The notes beneath the pieces were generated by a model, which did not search any database, was not told the origin of the DNA, and saw only the letters and a program-made list of their open reading frames with translations. A stretch of 64,000 bases of DNA from Rhizophagus clarus (taxonomy: Eukaryota; Glomeromycota; Glomeromycetes; Glomerales; Glomeraceae), in contig BLAL01000334.1 in the NCBI GenBank assembly GCA_015698045.1, forward strand, positions 248,001-312,000. The letters run 5' to 3'. The translations under genes were made by a program, and so were the position numbers. Shown here one piece after another: positions 12,340 to 25,690 of this stretch; the stretch's first letter is position 1; every line of letters begins with the position of its first letter.

Positions 12340-15300
12340 GAGAAGAGCTTGCTGTTTGGGTTTTTATACAAAGTTTTTGTAGATCTGTCAACGTTTGAAG
12401 AAAATAAAAAAAAAATAAAAAAAATAATTTTTTTTTTTTTTTTTAATATGTTAATCTAAGTTATTCCATAAAAAAATGTTCCTTGTTTCTTTTATGTTTT
12501 AATTATCAATCACATAATTATCGAGTCATCACCAAAATATTATATTGTAAAAAAAGTTTACAAATAAAAATAAAGAATATTAAACTTAAAATAAAAATTT
12601 TTAATGTAACGATTCCTAAAGATAGTAAATAGTAAATTGGTATACTTTACAAAGAAATCTTATTGATCTTTTATCTGACATTGTTAAAATTTCCTTGGAG
12701 AGAATTTGAGCAACATATTAGCCACCAGCCTTCAATATGTGACACAATTTTTGTAAAACCAAAGGATAATAACAAATTAATTCCGTTAGACTGAAACTCA
12801 CTTTGCCACGTTTTTCTCCTGTTACAATTATTACAACATATTCATATTATTATAGTTTTTTAAATAAATAAATCATGTCTGTGTTTTCCTAATTTTAATG
12901 CATAACAATTTGTTATAAAAAAAAGTTTTTTTTTATCTTGATAAAAGATTTTTTTTTCCCCTTTTAAAACTGGTACAACCAAAGAAAAATGGTACAATGA
13001 AATTTGTAATGTTCTCATTAAATTGTAAAAAAAAAGTCATAAATAAGTAAACAAAAATTAAATTCAAGATTTTAGAAGAAAACTTTAGGAGATTAATAAA
13101 AAAGAAAAAAGTTCTAAAAATAAAAAAGAATTTTTTTTTTTTAATCACCCGACCTAATTTTTCTTTTCTCTGAAGAAACATTTTTTTTTTTTTTTTTTTT
13201 TTCAAAAAAAGAAAACGCATGCAATGCAGAAAAGAAAAATTGAATTTGGTCTTATGACTCGAAATTTTTTTATTTCTAGATAAACAATAGAATGCGTCTT
13301 TTTTATTCTTTTAAAAAAAAAAAAACGATAATTGGTTCTTTGTTATCATTCGAAAAAAGGTTATCTTAGGTTAATGATTAGGTTGATAATGTCAAATGAT
13401 CATTTTTAATCATATCTTTTTAATCTCTAATTGACTCTTTGAAATTTTTTTTTTGCATATGAATTAATAAAAGTTCGGAATTTTGTTTTCTTTTCGACGC
13501 AAATAAAAACATTGTCGATCATGATCATATGAACTTGTGGGTAGTAGTTATATAATATAGATAACATTCATTTATTAATAAAATTAATTACTTTATTTGA
13601 AATTATATTATTACTAAATAACGTTAAACAACGAACGATAGAAAGAAATCAAGGTGTGATCTGATAAGATAATATTTCTCTTTCCATTATAAATGTAGTC
13701 ACTTGATTAAAATTAAAAAAGCCATGTTTGCGGCATCGCCACAACTGCCACACTTGTCAATAATATTTATAATAATGCGCCCAAAATGATGGTTTATCAT
13801 AATAATCAAAATGTCGTCGTGATTTTAACGAATTTTCATCTTACTCTCCGGTTGTTTCTTTACCGACAAATATAAAATTCAAATTATATTGACTGAAATT
13901 AATTTTTGAAAAAAAATGAGTCAAGAATTTAGGAATTGGAAAAAATATGAATTTTTTCTATTTCCCAATAATGGAAATTGGTAAGTACAATAATAGATAA
14001 CATATTATCGTTCCTTTAATATATTATTACTCTTTCATTATCTAATTCCTGTGCATTTGCATTAAACAATAATTTCGGCTAGCCTTACACCTATGCATGA
14101 TTGTATTATAATCTATAATAATAATGATAATGTAATTCGGGCAAATGTTATGAATTAAAAAAAAAAAATGAAATTAAAAATACGAAGTTTAGATTTTGAA
14201 ATAAACGTAAATTCAACTCGAGTGTTGTGAATTAGGAAAAGGTGCGGATAAAGAAAGCATTTAAAATTTAATATCAGAAAATGAAAATGTAAAATTTCAT
14301 TATCTTTAAGGATAATTTAGATGTTATGATAAATCAGCCAATCAAGGACTTATTGATAGGTCGGATACTAGCCAAAAAAAAAGTATAGAAAAAAGCTATT
14401 TATTGGTTATATATTAAGAGAGTAAAATAAAATTGAAGAAGCCTAACAAAACTTAAATAATCTATAACTGCCCCATCTAGAAAGCGTTAATATTTCCAGG
14501 AAACAATTAATTTTGGTCATCACTGGAAGTACAACAATCAGCTGGCGAATAAACGGATTTAATTAGAAAATCGCGTTTCTTTAAACTTTGTGACAATTCC
14601 AAATGTGCGTGAGAATTTCGATATAACGGATATCTTTTGAAAATGATTATGAACAAGTAATTTCATACTGATCCAAGAAGAATCATGATTATTTGAAATA
14701 ATTCGTTAGATATTACTTAGACTCTCGATTCTTGAATCCGTCAATAATTCGTAGATATCACATTAATAATCAAATCACACCATCATTAAGCACGTGAATC
14801 ATAATGCATAATGGCGTAAATAGACTTTGGTCTAGACGGCCGAAATAATAATTATGCGTTCTTGACTTGACAAAATAAGAAGTTATAAAAAAGGCATCAG
14901 TTTCATTGATAGATAGATAATATTTCGGATATTTCTTTCTCCTTAGGACATTGTTTTACAATCGATTAACTTACGGAAATTGCCGGAAACTCATATAAGA
15001 TCCCACGACATGTAAAAAAATAACGTAAACCTTGAAGTAATAATGAATAATTATTAATAAATATTAACGTGAATTTTTCTAGTCCAATTTTTTGTATTAA
15101 ATTATAGAACTATTTCTTTATATTAAAGAGTAATCCAACTATTTACTAGAACCTATAACTGGCCTTCATTTGCATACTACTGTATATAAAATGTTGATAC
15201 TAGAGACGTCTACAACCTTCAATGATTAATAATTGAAACAACATCGTAAAAATCATCAGATTGTTAAATCAATTTAACAACCACTTAATTCGAGAAAAGC

Positions 15301-16340
15301 TTTCATGTTACACTTCTATTCCTAACTTTCAAATAACGAATAATTGGCTCGTCTGCCTATTTATCCTCTATTGTGCAAGATTTAAGAATCTATCAACACG
15401 AATAAAGTTCAGAGGTACTATTCATCCTTACTAATTCTTATCATTGTTTGATATTTGCATATCCACATAAGATTAATTGCACCAAGAATCAAAAGGTAAA
15501 TACTAGTTTCTTCATTTAACTATTATTTGATTGCATTTTCCAGGCATCTCTAACACCAAAATCTTTCTACGTTATCGTATGAGATTATAATAGTTGTAAA
15601 TATGAGAAAGTAAAGCAAATAACCATAAAGATAATTTACTGATCAAACTAACTATTGTACTACAAAATATTTACGTGGTTAAACTAATATATGGTCAAAA
15701 ACATGCGTAATTCACTAGAAGAAACCGATTTTTTGGGGGAAATGTAGTTTATATATACTATATTTTCAGGATGAGATCAATCAGTTGATTGATTATTAAA
15801 GATTATCAAGTAATAATTAATGACTAAATAGACTAAATAGATTTTTAATTGATTCTAATAAACAATAAAACAATAAGTGGTTCGAACATGTTCGAAAAAA
15901 AAAATAATTTATCTTACGGTTACACGACACATACTAGAGTAATATATTCGGAAAATGAGATAAGCTCGATGAATTGAATAAGATCTATTTTTCACATATT
16001 TAAGGTAAGAACTAGAACATTTATGTAAACGGATAAAGGCTTAATAATTGTAAAAACCATCTCATTTGAATAAAAATCAATAGAATCTCGTTCTTTTGAA
16101 TATCTCATTTTGCATGATCGACATTGCAAATCCTTATGAGTCATTTACAGTCAAATAGTATTTAATCAATTTGAAATAGATTAGATTATCGATAATTTAT
16201 TTATTATGTTTGCAAATATGAAAATTAACGGTACTCAATTTCGTAAAAAAATACAATTATTGCGTGATCAATATGGCCTAATTATAAATACACCCATTTT
16301 TTCCCACCTTTTCCCCTTTCCCCTTTTAAGGAATTTTTTT
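12340..16340. other. AT-rich intergenic DNA
   Basis: Homopolymer A/T runs and ordinary AT-rich sequence. The 95-codon minus frame at 12933-13220 is Lys/Phe low-complexity and not believable. No RNA gene, mobile element or promoter signature could be supported. Confidence 0.5.
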
Positions 16341-16353
16341 TTTTTCCAAATTT

Positions 16354-17038
16354 TTATCCTAACTTCAAAATTTCCAAGTATTCTTCAACTTCACCTTTCA
16401 AAACACCCGTACTGTCAAAAGTACCAAAGTTTGAATCCCCCTTAAAAATACTTGCCAATTCCATTTCACGGGAAAAATATTTTGGATGTTCATCCCGGAA
16501 AACTGAATTGTACGAACTTTGCACGATCAATGAAATTGCTGCGTCATCAATCACGTCTCCGCAGTTATTATGCAGAAGTGTAATATGACCTGCGGGTGAA
16601 GTAGGACCCTCAGAAGAAATAGATGAAGCAAAACTCATAGGAGAAGAAAAAACTGATGCAACAGAACCCGTAGGTGAAATAGAATCTGCAGGTGAAGTCG
16701 TAGGTGAAATGGAACCAGCTGCTGAAGTAGTAGATCCTGGAAGAATAATTACCGATTCACCTTTTTACAAAATAAAATTTAGCATGATATATTATACACA
16801 CACAAAAATAAAATTTTACCAATTTTACCAGTTCTGTTAGCTGGTTGTAATAAATATTGCAGCCCATTTGAAGGTCGTCGTCCTCGCAGAACGTCATTTG
16901 TTTCTAATGGTGCTGGTGTCACTGTAATCACAGAAGGTATGTCATTGTTAGTTCGCCAAGTTTGGTTTTACGTTCTTATAATAGAAAGAAGTCCTGTTTT
17001 TTGTCAGTTAAGACTAGACTACCTTTTTTATCGTTCAT
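16354..17038 (-). pseudogene. Ser/Thr/Pro-rich hypothetical gene, damaged
   Basis: Two exons are supported on the minus strand. The last, 16354-16760, opens with a Ser/Pro repeat (SISPT and TSPA units) and ends VFRDEHPKYFSREMEL...EVEEYLEILKLG. The previous one, about 16829-16980, reads NDIPSVITVTPAPLETNDVL and then RGRRPSNGLQYLLQPANRT. Splice sites at 16829/16828 and 16761/16760 keep the frame. A TAA at about 16974 breaks the upstream part, and the only candidate start (17036-17038) would need a 29-nt intron, so the 5' end is unresolved. No family recognised. Either a decayed gene or one whose 5' exons I have missed. Confidence 0.5.
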
Positions 17039-17039
17039 T

Positions 17040-18975
17040 GCGTTGACCGTTCTTTGTATTGAGAAATTTAAAAGAAGCTGAAAAATAAATTAAAATAGAG
17101 ATAAATAGATAAGCAAAAATATTTTTAAAGAAATTTTTTATTTTTCTTCTTTATTACTTACTGCTTAAATTTACTGTTTTTTTATTGGAGAAAGTAAGAG
17201 AAGGAAAAAAAAAATAGCTTTATGTATTTTTATAATTGATTCATCACTTACGTGAATCCGTGATTCAACTGATCCATGAACTTGTACCAATTTTCACATT
17301 AACCAAACTGAATCATTGAATAATATCAAGTCGATCACAAACTGAATTGGAAGAGGCTGATGCTGTTAGTGACTGTGAAGGTATTTTAATTAATTATGAT
17401 GTAATTAAGTAATTATATTTTCTTTCATTTATTTAACTTTTAATGTCATCTGATTAGATGTTTTCGGTAAGACAAAACGCTCTTAAGTTTTGGCTGGAGA
17501 AAAAATTCCTCTAATAAAAACTACTATTTTATAATTGTGAAATATGGGGCTGATAATTTATCACTCTTATGCATGTACGAGTGATTTAAAAACCTTCTTT
17601 TTCTATCTTGTGAGAAAAAAAGATTCAACAACAATGTAAAAAAATTTTTTGAATTGTAAAAATCCTAAAAATAAAGTGATTATTTATATCAATGGACCCT
17701 CGAAAGGAATTAATTTTGGTTATTAAGTTTGATAAGGTATTAATGATTACAAATATCAAATGACATTTGATTAGAAGAAGTCCTATGATCAATATATTGT
17801 TTCTAATAAGAAACATTTTTTTTTTTATATTAACGATTTATTCATATGATTAAAATATAAATAAAAAGTTTTTAAGTTACCGATAAATGGTCATTTGACC
17901 AAATTGCTTCCCGTTATCATTTTTTAACTATGCACATGTGATCTTCGGGAAAGGAAATGAATTATGATCTCGATAAGATAAGATAATAGATAAGGATCGT
18001 AGTTTTTTGATTAAGCGATCGGAGATGATAAGTTTGAAATATGGAAATATGTAACAGGGTATGTGGATATTACTACCGGTTTATTTACGTCGGTTGATTT
18101 GAAAGATACCATAAAAAATACAACAAATCGGAATACCCAATTTTTGTTCTTCGCCACGATACAAAGATATTTCTTATTAACAATCATAGATATGTACCAT
18201 ACAATGGAATAATATTACATAAATTTTGAAATTATTTTTTTTTTTTACATTATCAATTAAAACTCGTTTTTCATATTATCCATATGCGATATTATAAAAA
18301 ATATCAATATCTGATATGTAAAAAGTTATCTAACGGGCAGTTATTTAATATACTTTATAAATTTAAAAAATAAAGAAAATGAATTCTTTTTAATTTTAAA
18401 TAAAAATAAAATAAAGTTCCAATTTTATATAGAAAATAAAATTATAGAAATATTTCAGCAGGCTATTTTTCGAATAATGTATGTTCAACGACACCTACTT
18501 TTACAGTAAAAATACCTAGATAAATGTGGTTGGCTCTTTTCTATCGTTTAAAGTGTTCGAGTTGCGGTTTCCATATCTATGCGTGTATCATTCAACTGCA
18601 CAAGTGAGCTCTGCTCCATAATCTCCTTAGACTACGTCTTGTGATCTTTAGTTAGCAAAAATTATTATATAAAAACTGAAATTTAATAATAATTATTGAA
18701 ATAAAAAAAATTAGGATAATGATTCTTTTGTATGTTAAGTTGTCTAGGTGCCACTGACCTGGGAAATTTCGCGTCCCTGTCCGGTATTTTTTTAAGTTCG
18801 GGCCGCATTAATGACGGCCATATTATTTGTTAATCCCAGCTAAGGAACTTTTTAATGCTAGGTCAAAGTTAGTCCATGTTCAAACAGTCCTGCGGACACG
18901 GAAGTGGACACCAGACCTTCCTCATGTTCGCTAAAAAAATCACCCGGACAATGTCCGTATACAACAGGCACTAGT
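17040..18975. other. Intergenic, no supported feature
   Basis: AT-rich sequence with a somewhat more GC-balanced island at 18520-18975. I could not connect that island to a gene in any frame. Confidence 0.4.
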
Positions 18976-18978
18976 AAT

Positions 18979-19127
18979 CCAGAAAAATTCTTCAATCACG
19001 TGATCTGATTTTTATTTATCACTAGCGTTACTGCGTTACGCCTTCTGCATTTTTTTTTTTACAAATTCCTTTGATCACGTGTTGGTGCATAACGTCGCCA
19101 GTTCGCCGAAGAATTTTTCTATGATAA
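18979..19127. mobile_element. Possible MITE with AGAAAAATTCTTC ends
   Basis: AGAAAAATTCTTC at about 18983 faces its complement GAAGAATTTTTCT at about 19109, and both arms carry CACGTGATC a few bases inside. The size and arms fit a small inverted-repeat element. No target duplication was identified. Confidence 0.45.
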
Positions 19128-19269
19128 TTGTGGCAACCCATATCATGTAACTTAAAGTAAAAATTGATTGGCTTGTAACTCACATGGTTTCTAAAAAAAT
19201 AAATAATTCCTTATAAAAGACAAGATTATATGAAACGCCTCTGGCTATATATTTACTAAAATATACTTA

Positions 19270-19500
19270 CTAAAAAATAACGCTTCTGTTTTGTTTTCAA
19301 GTTTTGCATTAATGAAGATTCATCACTTAAAACTGTGTTTGCTTCCAAATCATGCCATGTAAGATCAGATTCAATACTTTCTAAATTTTTTTTGTTGCTA
19401 TTATAAAGAGATGCATTTGGCTCTGTTAATAGAGAACTAAGTTTTAATTTTAATACCCTGATATTTTGATCTACTTCTTCCTATGTATAATCTAAAGATG
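19270..19500 (-). pseudogene. Coding relic of unknown family
   Basis: One minus-strand frame reads as plausible protein (EEVDQNIRVLKLKLSSLLTE, then ESIESDLTWHDLEANTVLSD) with one in-frame TAG near 19480. I recognise no family. It may belong with the other single-frame relic at 21370-22290. Confidence 0.45.
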
Positions 19501-19915
19501 CTTCTTAAAGGATATATAGTGCCTTTATTACTTTTAAACTGATGATGCTTCTATATCTATTTTTCATTTACAACAGATAGAATTTGTGCAAATAAATATA
19601 TACTATTAAATATATACCACTAAATATTGTATATATCATTAAATTCTATATATGCCAACTAAGTTCTATGTATATACAATCAGATACTAACAATCTCTAA
19701 ACTTTATTATTTGGCTAAATTGATCACACATAGCCAGGAGGGAGCAGAAATTCTCAACATATAGGTAAACTAAGCTCACAAACATATTATTTTTCTAGAT
19801 TGGCATTTTCTAACCTTTAGCAATGGTCAACCAAATACAATTCATTTATCTGCTATAATTTCATTATTATATGCTAATAAATAATCTGTATAAAAGAATA
19901 TTACAAACCTATAGT

Positions 19916-20214
19916 AGGATCCCGAACATCTCTCATTTAGGTTAGATATGATATATAGTAAAATTTTCAATTTAGGATATATTGGTCAATATTAATGCTA
20001 CCAAAATAAAATTTATACCATTAGATTCGTCTCATTATGATGAATCCAATAATATAAATTTCATTAAAATCCAATCAGTAGATTTTTTAAATACAGGGGT
20101 ATGTAAGATAAGAAATTTTTAAAAATACCCCTAAAATAAGCAACTTTTTAAAAATTTTATATGATCAATAAGCAAACTCAACCCCTGACCTATTTATATA
20201 TAGTTCAGGGTCCT
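19916..20214. mobile_element. 299-bp hAT-like MITE
   Basis: Left end AGGATCCCGAAC and right end GTTCAGGGTCCT are inverted with one mismatch. The flanks CCTATAGT and CTTATAGT form an 8-bp target duplication with one mismatch. Ends and size closely match the element at 35708-36005. Confidence 0.65.
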
Positions 20215-21365
20215 CTTATAGTATATAGAATTTTTAATACCTTAGTCTTTTGTTTAAAATTATCTATTTTCATCAAAAATAAATTGATTGCCTGATTAAC
20301 CAATTCTTATACTTTATTATATAGAGGTAAGACATTATCCTTTATTGTTAAATAAACTATAAATGTTTCACAAAGAATATCTAATGAATTGTATACTAAA
20401 AATTTTTTTATTTTAGCTACTAAATTTATTATAGTAAAAAATGTTAATAAAAAATATATGATATAATATAAAATTTTCAAAGACATAAATATAAAATTTC
20501 TATATCATCCTTTTAAATGCTACTATTTCTTATATTCATATTCTTTTTATATTGAAGGAAAGATAAGAAAAATATACAAAGCACTTTTACACTAATATCA
20601 AGCTAAAAAAATTTATATTTAAAAGTAAGATATGCAAAATAAGTATTGTAGATTTCAACATTGCAAAAATATTAGAAATAATGTATATATGAACTTTTTG
20701 TTCGACTGTACAAAGATCTAACAATATTATATAAATATTATTTTACTTAGAATAATAGAAATATTCTGTCTTTTTGAAATAAATATATATATTATAAAAT
20801 ACTATTTTGTTAAAAATTATTTGGCTAAATGTTGCAAAGAAAAAATTTGAAATATTTTTGAGAATCAATTTCTTATATGTAAAAATTAATTTGTTATATA
20901 AGCAGTTATATAGAGCTACAGCTAATTTGGGTGATATATTACTTATTACATCATATATATTTTAACAAGGATTAAAAATATGCTAATTTATATTACATAT
21001 GTCTACATGCATTAATCTTAAGACACTTCACATGACTGAATAGTATATTCATATATTTATTTCGCAAAAAAATAAATTGATTTATTGTATCATTATAATA
21101 ATTATATATATAGTAAAAATAAATATGCAATATACTATTTTAATAAAAAATCTATAATTCAGAAAATTTATTATACATATTTGCAATTATTGTTCAAATC
21201 TGAGAAATTTATATTAATTTCTTCTCTCAGAATATGAAAATATTTAGTTTTAAAATAGTTAATTTCTAGTGAATCATATGGATATAATTTACCTGCTATT
21301 TTATATATATATTATTCATATTCTAAACTTTTAACAAAGTTTATATTACTATTATTGAAGTATTT
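20215..21365. other. AT-rich DNA, no supported feature
   Basis: Extremely AT-rich. It may contain further decayed coding sequence between the relics on either side, but nothing readable. Confidence 0.4.
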
Positions 21366-21369
21366 GTTA

Positions 21370-22290
21370 ATACAGTAATATTCAGAATTTGATAGTCATT
21401 TTAACATATAAGACCAATATGGATATTGAATAATTCTACAGTATAGGCTTACTGATGTAATATTATAAAAGCAACAATATATGTTACAATATTTAAAATT
21501 GTTCTTTCTTCTTTTCAACCCACTTATATGAAGAGTAATGATCAAATAATATAGGAAGATTCTGATAATATGCAGGCATATCTTTAGCTTGAATTCTATT
21601 TTCATAATTAATTCCTGCTAAAAGATAACTGAAATTCCATATATAGTCTATATATTAATTATCAGGAATTCTTATTTTATAAGGAATTATACTTAAAAAC
21701 TTCTTTTCATCAGGAGTACTATCATTTTTCATCATATTCCAAACTTGTTTTACCCAAATTTCAGGTCTTAATTTGAAAGCTTTTCAAATCTATTAAACAA
21801 CTTTTGCATTATTAATTAAATGATTTACAATCCTTTTTTTTTCCTTCATATGAATAATCATAATCATAATAAGCCAAACCTTTATTATACATAATTAAAT
21901 ATGTTAGATAAATCTTTTCAATCTTATCAGAACTGAGTGATAATACACTCTTTCAGCTTAGTGTTTTTATATAGATTTACTGCACCTTTTAGCAATGCAT
22001 TTCTTCAGGTAATCATTAACATATTCTATGGTATTTTTGTGGATAATTACTAAGGAGTTGCATACAGTGCAATAAATATAAAGTGAATGCCTCCCAGCTT
22101 TAAAGTTCCCATCTATATATACCCTTTCAACCATTTGGATAAATCCATTCTTGGAAAAGTATTTTGGGTTATATTCAAGAAGTTTCTTAAATGGATAACA
22201 AACACGAGAACACCACATTTCTGGTGTTTTACCACTATACCTATATTGTAGATTGTTTAACGCCTGCAACACTACAGGATTCAACCGCAA
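21370..22290 (-). pseudogene. Single-frame coding relic, unknown family
   Basis: The intact upstream part (107 codons from 22290) reads MRLNPVVLQALNNLQYRYSG and later KAGRHSLYIYCTVCNSLVII. Beyond the first stop (21967-21969) the same frame continues as protein-like sequence: KVWLIMIMIIHMKEKKRIVN, LRPEIWVKQVWNMMKND, AGINYENRIQAKDMP, HYSSYKWVEKKKEQF. More than ten TAA/TAG/TGA codons interrupt it, with no frameshift needed. This is decay by point mutation of one long gene. The CTVC pair could be part of a metal site. I do not recognise the family. Confidence 0.55.
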
Positions 22291-22868
22291 TAATTAGTTT
22301 TAACCATTTTACAGGTGTAGGGAGTTTATAGCAATTTAGCTATTTATAGCAATTTCTAGTGATTCTTTAGTAACTTATACCAGAGAATATCACCATTCAA
22401 ATTTATATGATTAAGAGATTTTATATTACATATATGTAGATTAATTTACATATCAATGTAATCTAAAAAAGAATATAAGGTCTAATTTAAATTTATGGAA
22501 TTTTGAGATCATGAACCATAAAAAAACTCTTACTGCATCGAATGACCACAATTTGGAACGCAGATCACTTAAACAATAACGTAATTTGTGTATGAGAAAT
22601 ACACCCCCACAACCCACGTTAAAAAATTGAGCCAACAGGTACTTTATTATCAGTTAACATACGAGTATGATTACAGCAAATGCATTATTATAATTACTAT
22701 AAAGGAAAACTCTCTATTCACACATTTTACGAATTTAACAATAATACTTACTACAGGCAGGTTGGGACATCTCGAAACATTCGTGCAATTCTCACCTAGG
22801 AGTCAGGAGGAACAAGTGTACGAACGACTTATTGACGGCTTTGCATTAATTACACGTAATGATTTACG
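22291..22868. other. Intergenic gap between two minus-strand genes
   Basis: No feature supported. The open frames here (22453-22635 minus, 22588-22872 plus) lack motifs, and the latter runs into the last exon of the next gene on the opposite strand. Confidence 0.4.
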
Positions 22869-24834
22869 CTAGTCTACTGTAGAGAAGGTATTATGACATA
22901 TATTAAAACATTTAATTTTTTGTTCTTTTGTCTTTCTTTTGTCTGGAGTGTTGTTCGGGACGGATATCCAATTGAACACACAGTTACGGTCACTTTCATT
23001 GATCATGTGTTCTTTACCCATTTTTTCCTTCGTAGATTTTCGCTCCACAAGCAGTGCCTATAATAATAAATACTACAATGAATAATAGTAAATGAGATAC
23101 ATTTGTATGTCTAATAAATAAATACCTCCAAAAGAACGCCGATTTTTACAATATCTATTAAAAGCCAGCGGTCTGTAAATGATATTGGTATCTTGCACTT
23201 AAGTATCTCATAAATCCTATAGGTTTTACAGCTAATCAAGTCCGTGAGATAAATTGATATAAAGTATTCTAAAATATAGAGTTAGGTGAGTCTTACGACA
23301 ATTCAATACCAAACATAAGAGGAATACACCTACTATATCCATGGATTCCGATGGATTTAAGTTTCTTCGCAGTTTTTATAGTGGATTTACGATATTGTAA
23401 GAATTGATAGTTGATATCATCAACTCCATTACGCGCTAATTTGGTCATATCTCCTAAGTAATGGGTTTCGTCAAATTCTGTTGGGCCGAAAGATTGTTTG
23501 TACAAAACTGTAGCATTTTCATCTTGACAAATGATAGCATCATTTCTGTCCCCTCTATGTGTACTTGACGGCTTTTGATCCGCATTAATGTTATATATTC
23601 TATCCTTGTGAGCTTCGTTCACAACTTCACCACTAAAATCAGAAATAGCATTAGTGTATATGAAATGAAAGGACACGGGAAAAAAATTACAAACTTACAA
23701 CGAAACTCCGGACACTAATTCATTAAAAAACATCGAAAACAGGTCAAATATACGATATATCGTTTGATTTGACCAAGTTTTTTCGCTGCCTTTGATTTGA
23801 AACCCACCGTAACGGTAGTAAAAAATGAAATGTCGGCAGACTTCCCTAGTCCATAGGAATAATGGACATACATCCTTACCAAGTGGTTTCTCTACTTTAG
23901 ACAATGTACTTTCGATGTTTCCGCTTAGCAAATCATGTAGATATGTCTTGATATCATTGGGAGATCAATCTTAATAGCAGTGTCGCGAGTTATCATCTCG
24001 AACCGACCATCCGCTTCCACTTTGACAATTTTCTAAACGGTTCACATAAAATAAATATATTTCGATTTCTCATATCTTCGAAATATTCAGCAACTTTACT
24101 CTTTTTTTTTTGATGCAACCTATATAACGAATTTTCATTTTATTAGTGGAATATGTAGCAGATAGAGTTAAATAAAAAATAAACTTACTGCAACATCATT
24201 GTCTTTTCGTGATCGTTCATAATTTACAACATCAGAATTGATTTGTGATTGCTCTTTATCTTGATCTTCACCAACTTCACATTTATCTCCCACAATAATG
24301 CTCTGTAGTAGAAATATCCTTTATATACAAGGCACCGCCAAACGATGATTAAAAGAATCATGACTAACCTAACTTTCAACTAACGAATTAAATTTGTAGT
24401 GAACATTCACGTTGGTCTCCTGAATTGAACGGTGAACTTGAACCTATAAAGCAGAAATATTAGTATTAGTGATCACGAACCTACGGCTTAAAAGTTTGCA
24501 TTGACTCGGCATACCGCTCTCTTCTCTTGCATCCAAATTTCCCAGTCTTGCTTATAATCTCCATCCTAGTTAAAAGAGAACGAGCTTAGATATACAATAA
24601 TATAAACATGAAAGAATGTATTCGATTATGTACATCAAATTTCTTTCGTATTTCTGTAAGCTTCCTATTTTTAGGATTGCTCACCAATGCTAAATTAAGA
24701 GTATTACGATACTTCCGATCTGCATGGTTATGATGAGTTGGTTTTACAAATCGATAGAACGCAAGGGGTGTAGGATTATCACAATTAATCTTCCATATTA
24801 TGTCTTCTTTTTTCTTGCTCTTAGATTTCGGCAT
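22869..24834 (-). pseudogene. Eight-exon hypothetical gene with two lesions
   Basis: The exons, all with GT..AG borders and matching phases, are 24634-24834, 24515-24565, 24369-24443, 24189-24302, 23699-24032, 23297-23632, 23126-23231 and 22869-23057. The start is MPKSKSKKKEDIIWKINCDN. Later exons read SLSKVEKPLGKDVCPLFLW, DRNDAIICQDENATVLYK and THYLGDMTKLARNGVDDINY. The basic N-terminus may be a nuclear signal. Two lesions block a full product: TAG at 24369-24371, the last codon of exon 3 (one C-to-T from CAG), and an apparent one-base deletion near 23958 in exon 5. All other junctions stay in frame, so decay is recent, or one or both lesions are sequence errors. I think the C-terminal half resembles large Rhizophagus-type repeated families, possibly nuclease-like, but I cannot name a domain. 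Confidence 0.65.
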
Positions 24835-24926
24835 TCACGGCTTCTTAAAATCGTAAAAGATATGGTAAGTATCTTGTTGAACAAAACTTATCAATCAGTC
24901 ATCAAAGTGAGATGTCCTTCACTCAA

Positions 24927-25123
24927 GACCGGCCATCCACTGATGACTTGCCATTATTGGCTTCCGACAGATCTAGAGATTCCAGTCTGCCCGCTGGCGT
25001 CATTTGTGCCCAACAACTCCATAATAACTCTGTGCGACTAAAATCTTCATTCAAAGCCGGCCATCTATTGATGACTTGCCATTATTGGCTTCCGACAGAT
25101 CTAGTGTTCCCGGTCTGCCCGCT
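24927..25123. repeat. 128-bp-offset direct duplication
   Basis: Segments 24927-24995 and 25052-25123 are near-identical, sharing TGATGACTTGCCATTATTGG and CTTCCGACAGATCTAG. They lie just 5' of the eight-exon gene's ATG on the opposite side. The open frames over them are by-products of the duplication. Confidence 0.75.
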
Positions 25124-25499
25124 TTTCGTGCTTAATAGAGCTATCGAAAAACTGTGGAAAGAAAAAAAATTATAGACTCGCCTGAATTAGTAATTCATGT
25201 AAATTGTCACACGCAACCACATGCAGTATGGGATTTCGTCCATCGTAACTTCCGATCATTTCTTCAGTTTTGTCAGTATATTAGTATTGTATTTATTTAT
25301 AAAATTTTATGCTTCATCCGATATCTGTGGTGGTTTGATACCATCTTTTTTCAATTCAAGAACAGGTTGTAACAAGGAGCTAGAAAGTATATCGTAAAAC
25401 GCGTTTTTTAAAAATTTTTTTGACCATGGTCTATGATATAGATGATGATTAGCTGATAAATTACAGATAAGAGTCAGATAAGCCAACAACAAAGCGTCG

Positions 25500-25690
25500 C
25501 CTAGAAAAAATGGTAGCCAGATTTGTTTTCTGGGTAACACATAATATTATATATGTGACGAATAAGAGGCGACAATTAGAGTTTTTACATATAAAAAATA
25601 ATTAATCTAATCCTAATCCTAATCCCTCTTACCCTAATATGACCTAATTTAAAAAATTGGCAAATCTGTTTGACTACCATTTTTTCTAGA
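25500..25690. mobile_element. MITE with CTAGAAAAAATGGTAG ends
   Basis: CTAGAAAAAATGGTAG at about 25501 is inverted perfectly at about 25674-25689. The AT-rich core contains CCTAATCCTAATCCC. Target duplication unclear. Confidence 0.6.

Noticed and set aside
12933-13220. Lys/Phe-rich 95-codon frame
   Set aside because: Homopolymer-driven composition, no motif, no splice context.
24724-25175. Two overlapping plus-strand frames of 87-105 codons
   Set aside because: They run antisense through exon 1 of the eight-exon gene and through a recent direct duplication.
25600-25650. Telomere-like CCTAATCCTAATCCC
   Set aside because: Only two to three units, inside a MITE with inverted ends, and not the TTAGGG/CCCTAA register over any length.
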